Source: Parvibaculum sp041688015 (lineage in GTDB: Bacteria; Pseudomonadota; Alphaproteobacteria; Parvibaculales; Parvibaculaceae). Taken from it: DNA of 64,000 bases. Location of the stretch: NCBI GenBank assembly GCA_041688015.1, contig JBDNIY010000016.1:1-64000 (forward strand), in the 5' to 3' direction. The notes under the pieces were generated by a model. It did not search any database. It was not told the origin of the DNA and worked only from the letters and a program-made list of their open reading frames with translations. Both the position numbers and the translations under genes were made by a program. Positions 34,595 to 42,515 of this stretch are shown here, piece after piece (the first letter of the stretch is position 1; every line of letters begins with the position of its first letter).

Positions 34595-35347
34595 ATGTTT
34601 ATCCGTCGCGCTCTGGGCCTAATGGCCATCACCACCCTCGCCGCATCGCTCGGCGCTTGTGGTGCGCTCGACCGCATCGAGGCAATCGGGTCGCCGCCCG
34701 CGCTCGCACCAATCAACAACCCAAATGCATCTCCCGGCTATAAGCCGGTGAGCATGCCGATGCCTGCGCCCGAACATGTTGTCTATCAGCCAAACTCGCT
34801 TTGGCGGTCTGGCTCGCGCGCCTTCTTTCGAGATCAGCGCGCCTCCAAGGTCGGTGACATTCTGACGGTCCTGATCAACATCACGGACAGCGCCAAGGTT
34901 AATAACGCTACTAAGCGGTCGCGGACCAATTCCGAAAGCGCAGCCCTACCAAACTTCCTCGGTCTTGAATCGCAGCTCAGCAAGGTTCTGCCCGAAGCGG
35001 TTGATCCCAAAGCACTGGTCAATGCGACGTCCGATGGATCAAGCGCCGGGAATGGCTCGGTGGATCGCAAGGAAACCGTTGACCTGACCGTCGCAGCCAT
35101 CGTCACGCAGGTCCTGCCCAACGGCAATCTTGTCATCGAGGGTCGTCAGGAAGTACGGGTCAATTTTGAAGTCCGCGAACTGCTGATCGCTGGCATTGTG
35201 CGACCGGAAGATATTTCCAGCACCAACACGATCAAGCACACCCAGATCGCCGAAGCGCGCATCTCTTATGGCGGACGGGGCCAACTCACCGACGTGCAGC
35301 AGCCCCGCTATGGCCAGCAACTGTTCGATGTGGTCAGCCCCTTCTAA
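34595..35347 (+). CDS. flgH: Flagellar L-ring lipoprotein FlgH
   Basis: A 250-residue outer-membrane L-ring protein. It starts MFIRRALGLMAITTLAASLG with a lipobox LGAC (Cys about residue 18). The family segments are SLWRSGSRAFFRDQRASKVG, GDILTVLINITDSAKVNNAT, LPNGNLVIEGRQEVRVNFEV and the end YGQQLFDVVSPF. ATG 34595 is chosen for the signal sequence and the AAAGAGGC ribosome site. It is the last gene of its operon; the terminator at 35399-35430 follows. Confidence 0.95.
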   Translation: MFIRRALGLMAITTLAASLGACGALDRIEAIGSPPALAPINNPNASPGYKPVSMPMPAPEHVVYQPNSLWRSGSRAFFRDQRASKVGDILTVLINITDSAKVNNATKRSRTNSESAALPNFLGLESQLSKVLPEAVDPKALVNATSDGSSAGNGSVDRKETVDLTVAAIVTQVLPNGNLVIEGRQEVRVNFEVRELLIAGIVRPEDISSTNTIKHTQIAEARISYGGRGQLTDVQQPRYGQQLFDVVSPF

Positions 35348-35398
35348 ATCCCTGAGGTGGGATGGGCCCGGCCGCCCGTATGGTGCGCGCCGAAACGC

Positions 35399-35430
35399 AA
35401 AACGCGGTCCCTGCAAAGGGGCCGCGTTTT
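35399..35430. terminator. Bidirectional terminator between flgH and dksA
   Basis: AAAACGCGG and CCGCGTTTT pair around CCC/GGGG and a short TGCAAA loop, with A and T runs at both ends. It serves the converging flgH (plus) and dksA (minus). Confidence 0.85.
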
Positions 35431-35458
35431 CACATCTCATATGGCTCACAAGCAAGTG

Positions 35459-35875
35459 TTAGTCGTCTCGATAGACCTTTTCGCGCCGCTCATGGCGTTC
35501 CTGCGCTTCAATGGACAGCGTCGCAATAGGACGCGCATCCAACCGTTTCAGGCTGATGGACTCGCCTGTCTCTTCGCAATAGCCGTATGTCCCCTCTTCA
35601 ACGCGACGCAGCGCAGAGTCGATCTTGGAGACAAGTTTACGCTGACGGTCACGGGTACGCAGCTCAAGCGAGCGCTCGGTTTCAGTCGAGGCGCGATCAG
35701 AAAGGTCAGGGTGATTCACTGTCTCTTCTTGAAGATGCTGAAGCGTCTCGCGATTTTCGACGAGAATATCTTCTTTCCACTGCTCAAGTTTCCGACGGAA
35801 ATACTCGCGCTGCCGCTTATTCATAAACGGCTCGTCATCAGACGGCGTATAGCCCTTAGGCAACCGAACAACCAT
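35459..35875 (-). CDS. dksA: RNA polymerase-binding protein DksA
   Basis: A 138-residue DksA/TraR protein. It has the segment MNKRQREYFRRKLEQWKEDI near residue 18, a long coiled coil, and then GTYGYCEETGESISLKRLDA. Only one cysteine is evident in the zinc-finger region (YCEETGESI), so the four-cysteine finger seems lost, as in many alphaproteobacterial copies. ATG 35875 (MVVRLPKGYTPSDDEPF) has GGAGAG ahead of it. DksA acts with ppGpp on transcription initiation. Confidence 0.92.
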   Translation of the reverse strand: MVVRLPKGYTPSDDEPFMNKRQREYFRRKLEQWKEDILVENRETLQHLQEETVNHPDLSDRASTETERSLELRTRDRQRKLVSKIDSALRRVEEGTYGYCEETGESISLKRLDARPIATLSIEAQERHERREKVYRDD

Positions 35876-35992
35876 ACGTTCATCTCTCCAGAGACTTCCC
35901 CGTGACGCAGGGGCCTTATAGAAAACGCGGCGGAGTATAGGGAGAGGAGTCTCGATTCTCAACTATTCTGGACTGAATCTCAAAAATCATCG

Positions 35993-36005
35993 TAAGCCAT
36001 TGATA
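35993..36005 (-). promoter_or_regulatory. IHF consensus between fliX and dksA
   Basis: On the minus strand TATCAATGGCTTA is a perfect WATCAA-N4-TTR site about 118 nt upstream of dksA and downstream of fliX. No sigma54 promoter was found beside it, so its role is unclear. Confidence 0.45.
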
Positions 36006-36082
36006 AAAATAAGTATTTTTACCATGGCCAAGGTCATTCAAGGGCAAATCGGGAATTTTTGGATGTGCGTCTGAGCCCGAGT

Positions 36083-36514
36083 TCAGCTCTCGGTGAAAGT
36101 CCCGAACTTGGCGAGCTCAACGCGCGCGCGCAGTTCGATATGGTCCAGAATATCAGCCAACCCAGGATCGCGGACTTGCGTCTGCTGGCCTTCTACAACG
36201 CTCAATAAACGCTTCAATTTAGACTTCGGGATCTGTCCGCCGAGAATAGACAATTTGATGTCGTCAAGTATATCGAGCATTTTCTCGCCGCGGGCGACGG
36301 CCCGGCGAGGCGCAGATGTAGCATCGTCCAATCCGCCTGCTTCTTGAAGCGCCAGAAGGCTATCGACGGCAGCCAGCGAAGCAGACGCACTGAGGCCCGC
36401 AAGGCCGCGCGCACCCTCCGCCTGGTCAACGGCAAAGCCCGACCCTGTGCTGCGCGACGATGACGCCCGCTTGCTTGAGGTCTGACCGATCTGGCGTCCA
36501 GCGCCAATCTTCAT
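36083..36514 (-). CDS. fliX: Flagellar assembly regulator FliX
   Basis: A 143-residue protein beginning MKIGAGRQIG and ending in the conserved FliX block (ARGEKMLDILDDIKLSILGG, then KSKLKRLLSVVEG, LADILDHIELRARVELAKFG). In Caulobacter FliX links basal-body completion to the sigma54 activator FlbD. ATG 36514 is chosen over a longer frame. A perfect CtrA-type box lies 70 nt upstream, and flgI is divergent, as in Caulobacter. Confidence 0.92.
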   Translation of the reverse strand: MKIGAGRQIGQTSSKRASSSRSTGSGFAVDQAEGARGLAGLSASASLAAVDSLLALQEAGGLDDATSAPRRAVARGEKMLDILDDIKLSILGGQIPKSKLKRLLSVVEGQQTQVRDPGLADILDHIELRARVELAKFGTFTES

Positions 36515-36584
36515 TGCTTTGCCCTCTACCCAAGCCGCTGAAAACTCTGCGGCTTCTTCAACGCCTAGAATGACCAACAACTCT

Positions 36585-36599
36585 TAAGACCGCGTTAAG
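36585..36599. promoter_or_regulatory. CtrA-type box upstream of fliX
   Basis: TTAAGACCGCGTTAA is a perfect TTAA-N7-TTAA match 70 nt upstream of the fliX start, in the fliX-flgI divergent region. It fits fliX being an early, CtrA-driven gene. Confidence 0.7.
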
Positions 36600-36614
36600 C
36601 CTAAAAAAGTGTAG

Positions 36615-36629
36615 CGGTAGATTCTGCCC
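36615..36629. promoter_or_regulatory. FlbD/ftr-like palindrome upstream of flgI
   Basis: CGGTAGATTCTGCCC fits CGGYA-N5-TGCC(C/G). It is about 127 nt upstream of the sigma54 -24 GG and also close to the fliX promoter, where FlbD could repress. Confidence 0.45.
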
Positions 36630-36716
36630 AGTGGCGTTCAGCGAGCGGGAAAGACATGCCGACCCGCCCCGTCGCGCGCCCAAACGTTTCCCGACGACCA
36701 AAAATAAAACACGCAA

Positions 36717-36729
36717 AATCAAAGGCTTA
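36717..36729 (+). promoter_or_regulatory. IHF site upstream of flgI promoter
   Basis: AATCAAAGGCTTA matches WATCAA-N4-TTR exactly, 27 nt before the -24 GG. Its orientation is opposite to the IHF sites at the other three sigma54 promoters. Confidence 0.6.
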
Positions 36730-36755
36730 GAAAATCATCCGCCAAAACGGCTGAA

Positions 36756-36771
36756 TGGCACAGGTTTCGCT
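36756..36771 (+). promoter_or_regulatory. Sigma54 promoter of flgI-flgJ-flgN-like
   Basis: TGGCACAGGTTTCGCT has GG, ten bases, GC and a full TGGCAC -24 block. It shows that an ATG at 36755, inside the promoter, cannot be the flgI start. Confidence 0.8.
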
Positions 36772-36811
36772 TATCAGGGTCTGTGTCCTTCCGCGACCAG
36801 ACGGGTTTTGT

Positions 36812-37951
36812 ATGTTCAGGCTTCTCGCCACTCTCCTCCGATCCATGATGAAAATCACCGCCACAGCTCTGGTGGTAACTTTAGTTATGGCTCAATCGGT
36901 TTCTGCCGCCTCCCGCATCAAGGATATCGTTGATGTCGAAGGCATCCGCGACAACTTGCTAGTCGGTTACGGCCTTGTCGTTGGCCTCAACGGCACGGGC
37001 GACACACTGCGAAACGCACCATTCACCCAGCAAAGCCTCACCGCCATGTTGGAACGCCTCGGCGTCAACACACGCGGCAGCCAGATCAAGACAGACAACG
37101 TCGCCGCTGTCATGGTGACAGCCAGCTTGCCGCCCTTCTCCGCTCAAGGCACACGCATCGACATTTCGGTCAGCGCGCTTGGCGACGCAACCAATCTTCA
37201 AGGCGGCGTCTTGCTGGTCACCCCGCTCATGGGCGCTGATGGCCAAGTCTATGCCGTCGCGCAAGGTTCCGTCGCCACTGGCGGGTTTGCCGCCAAGGGC
37301 GAAGGCGCATCCGTCGTGCGCGGCGTGCCCACCAATGGACGCATTGCCAATGGCGCCATCGTGGAGCGCGAGATCGACTTCAAACTGGCCGACCTGCAAA
37401 CCCTCCGCCTGTCGCTCCGCAACCCGGACCTGACAACAGCGGTTCGCGTTTCTGATGCCATCAACACCTTCCTCGGCAAAAAGGCTGCCACCGCCGACAA
37501 TCCGACAACGGTTCAGCTCGACGTACCCCCCTCCTATCGCGGCAATGTTGTGAACCTGCTGACCGACATCGAACAACTGCGCGTCGAGCCGGATCTGCCT
37601 GCGCGCGTTGTCATCGACGAAGGCTCCGGCATCATCGTCATGGGCCAGGATGTGCGCGTCAGCAAAGTGGCAATTGCACAAGGCAACCTCACCATCAGCG
37701 TCACAGAAACGCCTCAGGTCAGTCAGCCCGCCCCCTTTGCAGCCAATGGCCAAACCGTTGTTGTGCCGCGCACTGCCGTCAATGTGGATGAAGAAAAAGG
37801 CCGCAAACTGGCCCTCGTCGATGGCAGCATCAGCCTCAAGGAACTGGTCGACGGCCTCAATGCGCTCGGCGTCAATCCGCGCGACATGATCAATATCTTG
37901 CAGGCGATCAAAGCCGCTGGCGCACTGCAAGCTGAAATTGAGGTAATGTAA
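36812..37951 (+). CDS. flgI: Flagellar P-ring protein FlgI
   Basis: A 379-residue periplasmic ring protein. It has a leader ending VMAQSVSA, then RIKDIVDVEGIRDNLLVGYG and VVGLNGTGDTLRNAPFTQQS, the strongly conserved FlgI start. The C-terminus contains LKELVDGLNALGVNPRDMIN. ATG 36812 is the first start after the sigma54 promoter; ATG 36845 (MMKITATALVV) would give a shorter, equally good signal peptide, and neither has a strong ribosome site. The stop overlaps flgJ by one base. Confidence 0.93.
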   Translation: MFRLLATLLRSMMKITATALVVTLVMAQSVSAASRIKDIVDVEGIRDNLLVGYGLVVGLNGTGDTLRNAPFTQQSLTAMLERLGVNTRGSQIKTDNVAAVMVTASLPPFSAQGTRIDISVSALGDATNLQGGVLLVTPLMGADGQVYAVAQGSVATGGFAAKGEGASVVRGVPTNGRIANGAIVEREIDFKLADLQTLRLSLRNPDLTTAVRVSDAINTFLGKKAATADNPTTVQLDVPPSYRGNVVNLLTDIEQLRVEPDLPARVVIDEGSGIIVMGQDVRVSKVAIAQGNLTISVTETPQVSQPAPFAANGQTVVVPRTAVNVDEEKGRKLALVDGSISLKELVDGLNALGVNPRDMINILQAIKAAGALQAEIEVM

Positions 37952-38259
37952 TGAGCGTTGCTCCCGCCACCCTCGTCCAGACCTATCTGCATACTCCCAT
38001 GCCAAGCGCACAGAAGCACAGCGACGCTCGCGCTTGGGCAACTGCACAGGATTTTGAGGCCCAGTTCATGTCCTCGATGTCCCAAACCATGTTTGAAGGC
38101 ATCAAGACCGACGAAACATTTGGCGGCGGCACCGGCGAAGACATGTTTCGTTCCATGCTGGTTGACCAATACGGCAAGGAAATGAGCCGCGCGGGCGGCA
38201 TTGGCATTGCCGACAAGATTTATGGCGAAATTCTGAAACTTCAGGAAAAAGCACAATGA
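37951..38259 (+). CDS. flgJ: Rod-binding protein, short FlgJ
   Basis: A 102-residue rod-binding domain: DFEAQFMSSMSQTMFEGIKT and GEDMFRSMLVDQYGKEMSRA then GIGIADKIYGEILKLQ. It lacks the C-terminal muramidase domain of enteric FlgJ, as is common in alphaproteobacteria, so a separate enzyme must open the cell wall. It is coupled to flgI (TAATG) and to the next gene (ATGA, 38256-38259). Confidence 0.9.
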   Translation: MSVAPATLVQTYLHTPMPSAQKHSDARAWATAQDFEAQFMSSMSQTMFEGIKTDETFGGGTGEDMFRSMLVDQYGKEMSRAGGIGIADKIYGEILKLQEKAQ

Positions 38260-38720
38260 GCGCTGCCCGCCCCTCTGCCGCCGATCTGAACCCCAGCGAT
38301 CTCGTCGAACGTGTTCTCGCTGTGAGCCTGCAACTCACCGACGTCGTATTACGCGAAACAGAGTTTCTGGAGACGCATCAGCCCATGCGTATCGGCGAAC
38401 TGCATGCCGATAAGATCCGACTTGCCAATGAATATGCCATGGACATTCAGGCCATCGGCCGGCGCAAGGAAATGATTGACCGGGCGCCCGCCGAAAAAAT
38501 CGCCCGTCTCAAACTCGCCATGACCAAGCTTGATACGGCGCTGGCCCGCAACCGCAGCGTCCTTGGCTCAGCCAAATCGGTCTCCGAACGCATCCTGAAG
38601 TCGGTCGCCGACAGCATCAATGAGCAAAGAGCCCCAACACTGGGCTATGGACGCAATGCCGCCATGGCAGATCGCAAGCATATGCGCTCATCGCCCATCT
38701 CGCTCGACAGCCGGGTCTGA
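38256..38720 (+). CDS. FlgN-like flagellar protein
   Basis: A 154-residue helical protein. It has LVERVLAVSLQLTDVVLRET near residues 16-35, then MRIGELHADKIRLANEYAMD, and after a basic helix an end with GYGRNAAMADRKHMRSSPIS. The helix pattern resembles FlgN-type export chaperones, which hold FlgK and FlgL, and the position after flgI-flgJ is as in other alphaproteobacteria. The match is by helix pattern and context rather than a sharp motif. Confidence 0.65.
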   Translation: MSAARPSAADLNPSDLVERVLAVSLQLTDVVLRETEFLETHQPMRIGELHADKIRLANEYAMDIQAIGRRKEMIDRAPAEKIARLKLAMTKLDTALARNRSVLGSAKSVSERILKSVADSINEQRAPTLGYGRNAAMADRKHMRSSPISLDSRV

Positions 38721-38798
38721 CGTCGATTACCCACACGACACCAACTCCCAACAAACAAATTAACGTTTTGCTAACCCTGTTTGAACAAGGTTAGAGCA

Positions 38799-40787
38799 AT
38801 GGGCAAAGACAAGGGCAGCGCCATGAAAAAATCGGCAGCAAAAGTCACGCGCGACAATTCCGGGCAGATCGACAAGATTTTGAACGGGGCCGTGGAACTG
38901 CAATCTAATGGCTTCACTACCCAAGCCGAAGACATCTACCGCAAGATATTACAGAAATTCCCCAACCATCCGGGCACACTCCGCCTCATGGCCGTTCTCA
39001 CCCATCAGAACGGCAATAATAATGGCGAAGCCATCAAGCTGCTCAAGGAAGCCCTGAAGGCTGACCCGAACTTCACCCTCGCCCACAAGAATCTCGGCTA
39101 TCTCTTCGCTCTCGAAGGCCGCAATGCAGAAGCGATCTTCCACTTTAACGAAACAGCAAAGCACGATCCCAAAGATATTGAATGCCGCCTAGAAATGGCG
39201 CGCCTGCATGACATAGAAAAGCAGCCCAACGAGGCGCTCACCCTCTATCACGAAATCATACAGATCGCGCCCGACGATGCGCGCGCCTATCGCGGCATCG
39301 GCAATATTCAAAGCGAAGTGCCAAAACACGAAGCCACGAATGGCGAATGGGAAGAAGCCGCCAAGGCCATGCGCGCCGCCATGCGCCTCGCGCCTGGAGA
39401 TTACACCACCCAAATCCATGCAGCGATCAAACTCGCGAAACTCGAACAGATTGACGATGCACGCATGGCATTCCAGCGCGCCAGCGAACTCGATCCCGAA
39501 GCTGTCGACCCGATTTTCCTTCTCGGCAATCTTGAGCGCGAACAAAAAAACCCGCAGCTCGCCATTGATCTCTATTCACGGACAATTGAATTAAAGCCCG
39601 ATCACGCTTTCGCCTATAGCAATCTCTGCGTCACTCTGGCCGAAAATGCGGTCTTTGAAGACGCAATTGCCTGCGGACTGATGGCCATTCAGCTGCAACC
39701 AGAACTGCAGGAAGCCTATCTGAATCTAGCCTCTGCTTATCAGAATACGGGCCGCGTTGAAGAAGCGCTGGAAGTTTATCAAAGGGCCGCCGCGCTCGAA
39801 AACGAGCACGACCCCAAGCTGCTTTGGAATATCGCCCTTTGCCTGTTGTCCGTGGGGCGCATTAAAGAGGGTTGGGATATTTATGGCTTCGGCTTCGAAA
39901 GCGGCCAACGCAAACCCTTCCGCCCATTTCCCGGCCTGATCTGGCAGGGCGAAGATCTGAGCGATAAGATCATCATGATCACACGCGAACAGGGGATTGG
40001 TGACGATATCCGCTTTTCGACTTGCTTCCACGAGATCGTCGCCGAAGCAAAGCACGTCATCATCGAAACAGATGAGCGCCTCGTTCCCCTCTATCAACGC
40101 ACATGGCCCAGCGCTCTTGTGCGCAAAGAATTGAACCGCTCCACAGGCTTGCAAAACCTGCCCGCCGACGAGGTCGATTTTGACCTCACCGCGCCCGCAG
40201 GCTTAGTTGCCTCGCTCCGTCGCCGCTCGCTCGACGCTTTCCCCAGCAATCCACCTCATTTTGTTGCTGACCCAGACAAGCGTCAGGCTGCCAAAGCATG
40301 GCTCGACAGCCTTGGCGATGGCCTCAACATCGGCCTCACCTGGCGCTCAGGCATCCGCGAAAGCCTGCGTGACATCATGACCATTCCGCCTGCCGAATGG
40401 CGCGATTTCCTCGAGCACAAACAGGCAAATCTCATCAGCTTGCAGCACGGTCAGCCGGCAGAGGAAATCGCCGCCGCTGAAGCGGAATTCGGCGTCGTCA
40501 TCCACCAGATGCCCGGTCTCGACACCCATAATGACTTGGATGGCACAGCCGCCCTCACCGCAGAACTTGATGCCGTAACAGGCCTCTGGAACGCCGCCAC
40601 CGAGATGGCTGGCGCATTGGGCGTTCCCGGCGTCATTTATATGCATGCCAACCACCAGGCACAGCTCGGCTCAGGTCGTTTGCCTTGGCATCCCAGCCTC
40701 GACATCATTTCAGTTGTGCCCGGCTTTGACCACGCACAACTGCTTTCAGACCTCGCCACCGGTATTTCACGGCGTCTTGGTTACTGA
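38799..40787 (+). CDS. FlmG-like TPR glycosyltransferase, likely for flagellin
   Basis: A 662-residue protein. Residues about 30-370 are TPR repeats (LNGAVELQSNGFTTQAEDIY, LKADPNFTLAHKNLGYLFAL, ELKPDHAFAYSNLCVTLAEN). Residues about 390-660 form a GT-B-like domain with REQGIGDDIRFSTCFHEIV, NIGLTWRSGIRESLRDIMTI and DLDGTAALTAELDAVTGLWN. In Caulobacter the TPR-GT protein FlmG glycosylates flagellins, and here the gene sits just before two flagellin genes. Substrate and sugar are inferred. ATG 38799 is chosen; TTG 38781 and ATG 38823 are in frame. Confidence 0.75.
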   Translation: MGKDKGSAMKKSAAKVTRDNSGQIDKILNGAVELQSNGFTTQAEDIYRKILQKFPNHPGTLRLMAVLTHQNGNNNGEAIKLLKEALKADPNFTLAHKNLGYLFALEGRNAEAIFHFNETAKHDPKDIECRLEMARLHDIEKQPNEALTLYHEIIQIAPDDARAYRGIGNIQSEVPKHEATNGEWEEAAKAMRAAMRLAPGDYTTQIHAAIKLAKLEQIDDARMAFQRASELDPEAVDPIFLLGNLEREQKNPQLAIDLYSRTIELKPDHAFAYSNLCVTLAENAVFEDAIACGLMAIQLQPELQEAYLNLASAYQNTGRVEEALEVYQRAAALENEHDPKLLWNIALCLLSVGRIKEGWDIYGFGFESGQRKPFRPFPGLIWQGEDLSDKIIMITREQGIGDDIRFSTCFHEIVAEAKHVIIETDERLVPLYQRTWPSALVRKELNRSTGLQNLPADEVDFDLTAPAGLVASLRRRSLDAFPSNPPHFVADPDKRQAAKAWLDSLGDGLNIGLTWRSGIRESLRDIMTIPPAEWRDFLEHKQANLISLQHGQPAEEIAAAEAEFGVVIHQMPGLDTHNDLDGTAALTAELDAVTGLWNAATEMAGALGVPGVIYMHANHQAQLGSGRLPWHPSLDIISVVPGFDHAQLLSDLATGISRRLGY

Positions 40788-40823
40788 AATCTGATCACCT
40801 CGCAATATTTTCATATTTATGGA

Positions 40824-40856
40824 AAGGCCGGAGTCGCATAGCGCTCCGGCCTTTTT
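40824..40856 (+). terminator. Rho-independent terminator after the TPR glycosyltransferase
   Basis: AAGGCCGGAG and CTCCGGCCTT pair around TCGCATAGCG and end in TTTTATTT. It isolates the flagellin promoter from upstream reading. Confidence 0.92.
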
Positions 40857-40884
40857 ATTTCGGCAAATTCGGCAATTTGTCCCC

Positions 40885-40899
40885 AGGCAAAAAATGCCG
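40885..40899. promoter_or_regulatory. FlbD/ftr-like palindrome upstream of flagellin 1
   Basis: AGGCAAAAAATGCCG fits (C/A)GGCA-N5-TGCCG, 74 nt upstream of the -24 GG. A half copy CGGCAAATTCGGCAA lies at 40861-40875. Confidence 0.55.
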
Positions 40900-40941
40900 G
40901 ATAAGGCAGTATTTACCATATCTTCTTTCCCGACATCAACA

Positions 40942-40954
40942 TAAGCCATTGATT
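40942..40954 (-). promoter_or_regulatory. IHF site upstream of flagellin 1 promoter
   Basis: On the minus strand AATCAATGGCTTA matches WATCAA-N4-TTR exactly and ends 18 nt before the -24 GG, the same spacing as at flgF and flgE. Confidence 0.75.
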
Positions 40955-40971
40955 TATAAGGGTATTTTATT

Positions 40972-40987
40972 TGGCACGCTCCCTGCA
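40972..40987 (+). promoter_or_regulatory. Sigma54 promoter of flagellin 1
   Basis: TGGCACGCTCCCTGCA, with GG, ten bases and GC, differs from TGGCACG-N4-TTGCA by one base (CTGCA). The distance of about 200 nt to the start codon implies a long 5' leader. Confidence 0.87.
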
Positions 40988-40999
40988 ATTTTGCTAGCA

Positions 41000-41194
41000 G
41001 ACATTGGTGTCTTAGGGAGTCCAAATAAATGAATGGTAGATGCAATCCAACTCTGACATCCCCATCGGGAGATTCGCTACAAGCAGGTTTGGGAAAATAC
41101 ATCTCCAGCGTTTACCTGGAATTAAGTATTAATTTTCAGTATGAGAGCGAAGCCGGGTTGCAACACACCGGCATGACCCCGGAGGGTTACTAAT
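41000..41194 (+). promoter_or_regulatory. Long structured 5' leader of flagellin 1
   Basis: About 195 nt lie between the likely transcript start and ATG 41195. GCCGG (41152-41156) can pair with CCGGC (41168-41172), or CCGGG (41153-41157) with CCCGG (41178-41182). The second pairing reaches the ribosome site GGAGGG (41181-41186). This leader is the expected target of FlbT, which in Caulobacter binds flagellin mRNA leaders; flbT is at 43800. Confidence 0.45.
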
Positions 41195-42295
41195 ATGGCT
41201 GATGTGGTTCTTTCGGGCGCAATGCGCTCAAATCTACTGAGCATGCAGAACACGGCGAAACTGCTTGATCAGACGCAGCAACGCGTATCGACTGGCCTCA
41301 GGGTCAATTCGGCGATCGACAATCCGCAATCGTTCTTCACCGCTCAGGGCCTCGACAACAGAGCCTCAGATCTAAGCTCATTGCTCGACAGCATGGGCTT
41401 AGCGGTTCAGACGCTCAAGGCGGCAAGCCAAGGCATCGACGCCATCCAGAAACTGGTGCAGCAGGCGAAAGCCACTGCCATTCAGGCTCTGCAAACAACG
41501 GTGTCCCCATCGACCAGTGCCCAGGCCTTTACGCCAACGAATTTCAGTGGCGCGACTAAGACCATGATCATTCAGGTCGCCTCCGGCGCACCCAAGACAG
41601 TGACACTGTCCACGGATATTACTTCAGTCGGCGCCCTTCAGGCCGCCCTCACCTCTGGTGGCGTCAGTGGCGTCACTGTGACAAGCGTGAGCGGCAAAAT
41701 CCAGTTCGCCAATGCGGACGGTCAGAACTTCACGGTCTCGGGCACCGCAGTCAGCGGCATGATTGCGACAAGCGTCGTCGCTAACAATGGCGTCAATCGA
41801 AATGCCCAGGTCGACAGCTACAATTCGCTCCTCGACCAGATCGACCAATTGGCATCTGACTCGAGCTTCAATGGTATCAATCTGTTGCAGAATGGCAGTG
41901 AGCTCGTCGTAAACTTCAACGAGCGCCAATCTTCACAGCTCAACATAAAGGGCTTTGATTCTTCATCGAATGGCATCGGCCTGACCAAACTGTCCCACTC
42001 GGACTTCGCCACAAATGATGCGATCAAAGCTGTTCAGGAAACGGACGACAAGGGCACACAGCGCTTGCGTACAAGTTCGACAGGCTTTGCCTCAAGCCTT
42101 TCGATCGTGCAGTCCCGCCAAGATTTCACAAACAACCTGATCAACACCTTGAAGACAGGATCTGGCAACCTCACTCTGGCCGATACGAATGAAGAGGGCG
42201 CCAACATGCTTTCACTTCAGACACGCCAGCAGTTGGGCACCTCGGCCCTCTCGATAGCCCACCAGTCGCAGCAGAGCATTCTCAAGCTTTTCTAA
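41195..42295 (+). CDS. Flagellin 1
   Basis: A 366-residue filament protein with conserved D0/D1 ends. The N-terminus includes VLSGAMRSNLLSMQNTAKLL, then STGLRVNSAIDNPQSFFTAQ. The C-terminus includes VQSRQDFTNNLINTLKTGSG, ADTNEEGANMLSLQTRQQLG and ends LSIAHQSQQSILKLF. A variable domain of about 100 residues (residues 105-205) is Thr/Ser/Val-rich. No signal peptide is present, as expected for type III export. It is transcribed from the sigma54 promoter at 40972. Confidence 0.95.
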   Translation: MADVVLSGAMRSNLLSMQNTAKLLDQTQQRVSTGLRVNSAIDNPQSFFTAQGLDNRASDLSSLLDSMGLAVQTLKAASQGIDAIQKLVQQAKATAIQALQTTVSPSTSAQAFTPTNFSGATKTMIIQVASGAPKTVTLSTDITSVGALQAALTSGGVSGVTVTSVSGKIQFANADGQNFTVSGTAVSGMIATSVVANNGVNRNAQVDSYNSLLDQIDQLASDSSFNGINLLQNGSELVVNFNERQSSQLNIKGFDSSSNGIGLTKLSHSDFATNDAIKAVQETDDKGTQRLRTSSTGFASSLSIVQSRQDFTNNLINTLKTGSGNLTLADTNEEGANMLSLQTRQQLGTSALSIAHQSQQSILKLF

Positions 42296-42322
42296 TCAAA
42301 GCGACAAAAAAACATTTTTTGA

Positions 42323-42347
42323 ACGGGGTCCTTTAGGGCCCCGTTTT
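42323..42347 (+). terminator. Rho-independent terminator after flagellin 1
   Basis: ACGGGGTCC and GGGCCCCGT pair around TTTA and are followed by TTTTG. It separates the two flagellin transcripts. Confidence 0.88.
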
Positions 42348-42470
42348 GTATTTAAAAACAATAGGAAACGAAGATAGTACTGGCAAAAAATATTTGTTTT
42401 CCGAAATTTTTAGAAAAATTTTTGAACAGATTTACCGGTCATTAAGTTATCGAGGATCATAGTTCGGTCA

Positions 42471-42486
42471 TGGCTCAGGAAGAGCT
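42471..42486 (+). promoter_or_regulatory. Weak sigma54-like promoter before flagellin 2
   Basis: TGGCTCAGGAAGAGCT keeps GG-N10-GC and TGGC, but the -12 block is GAGC rather than TTGC. No exact IHF core lies 18 nt upstream and the distance to the start is only 30 nt. It may be weak or chance. Confidence 0.3.
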
Positions 42487-42515
42487 GATCAATTTTCCTA
42501 GAAAAGGAAGCAATT

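Noticed and set aside
36755..36811. ATG 36755 as flgI start
   Set aside because: It lies inside the sigma54 promoter, upstream of where transcription would begin.
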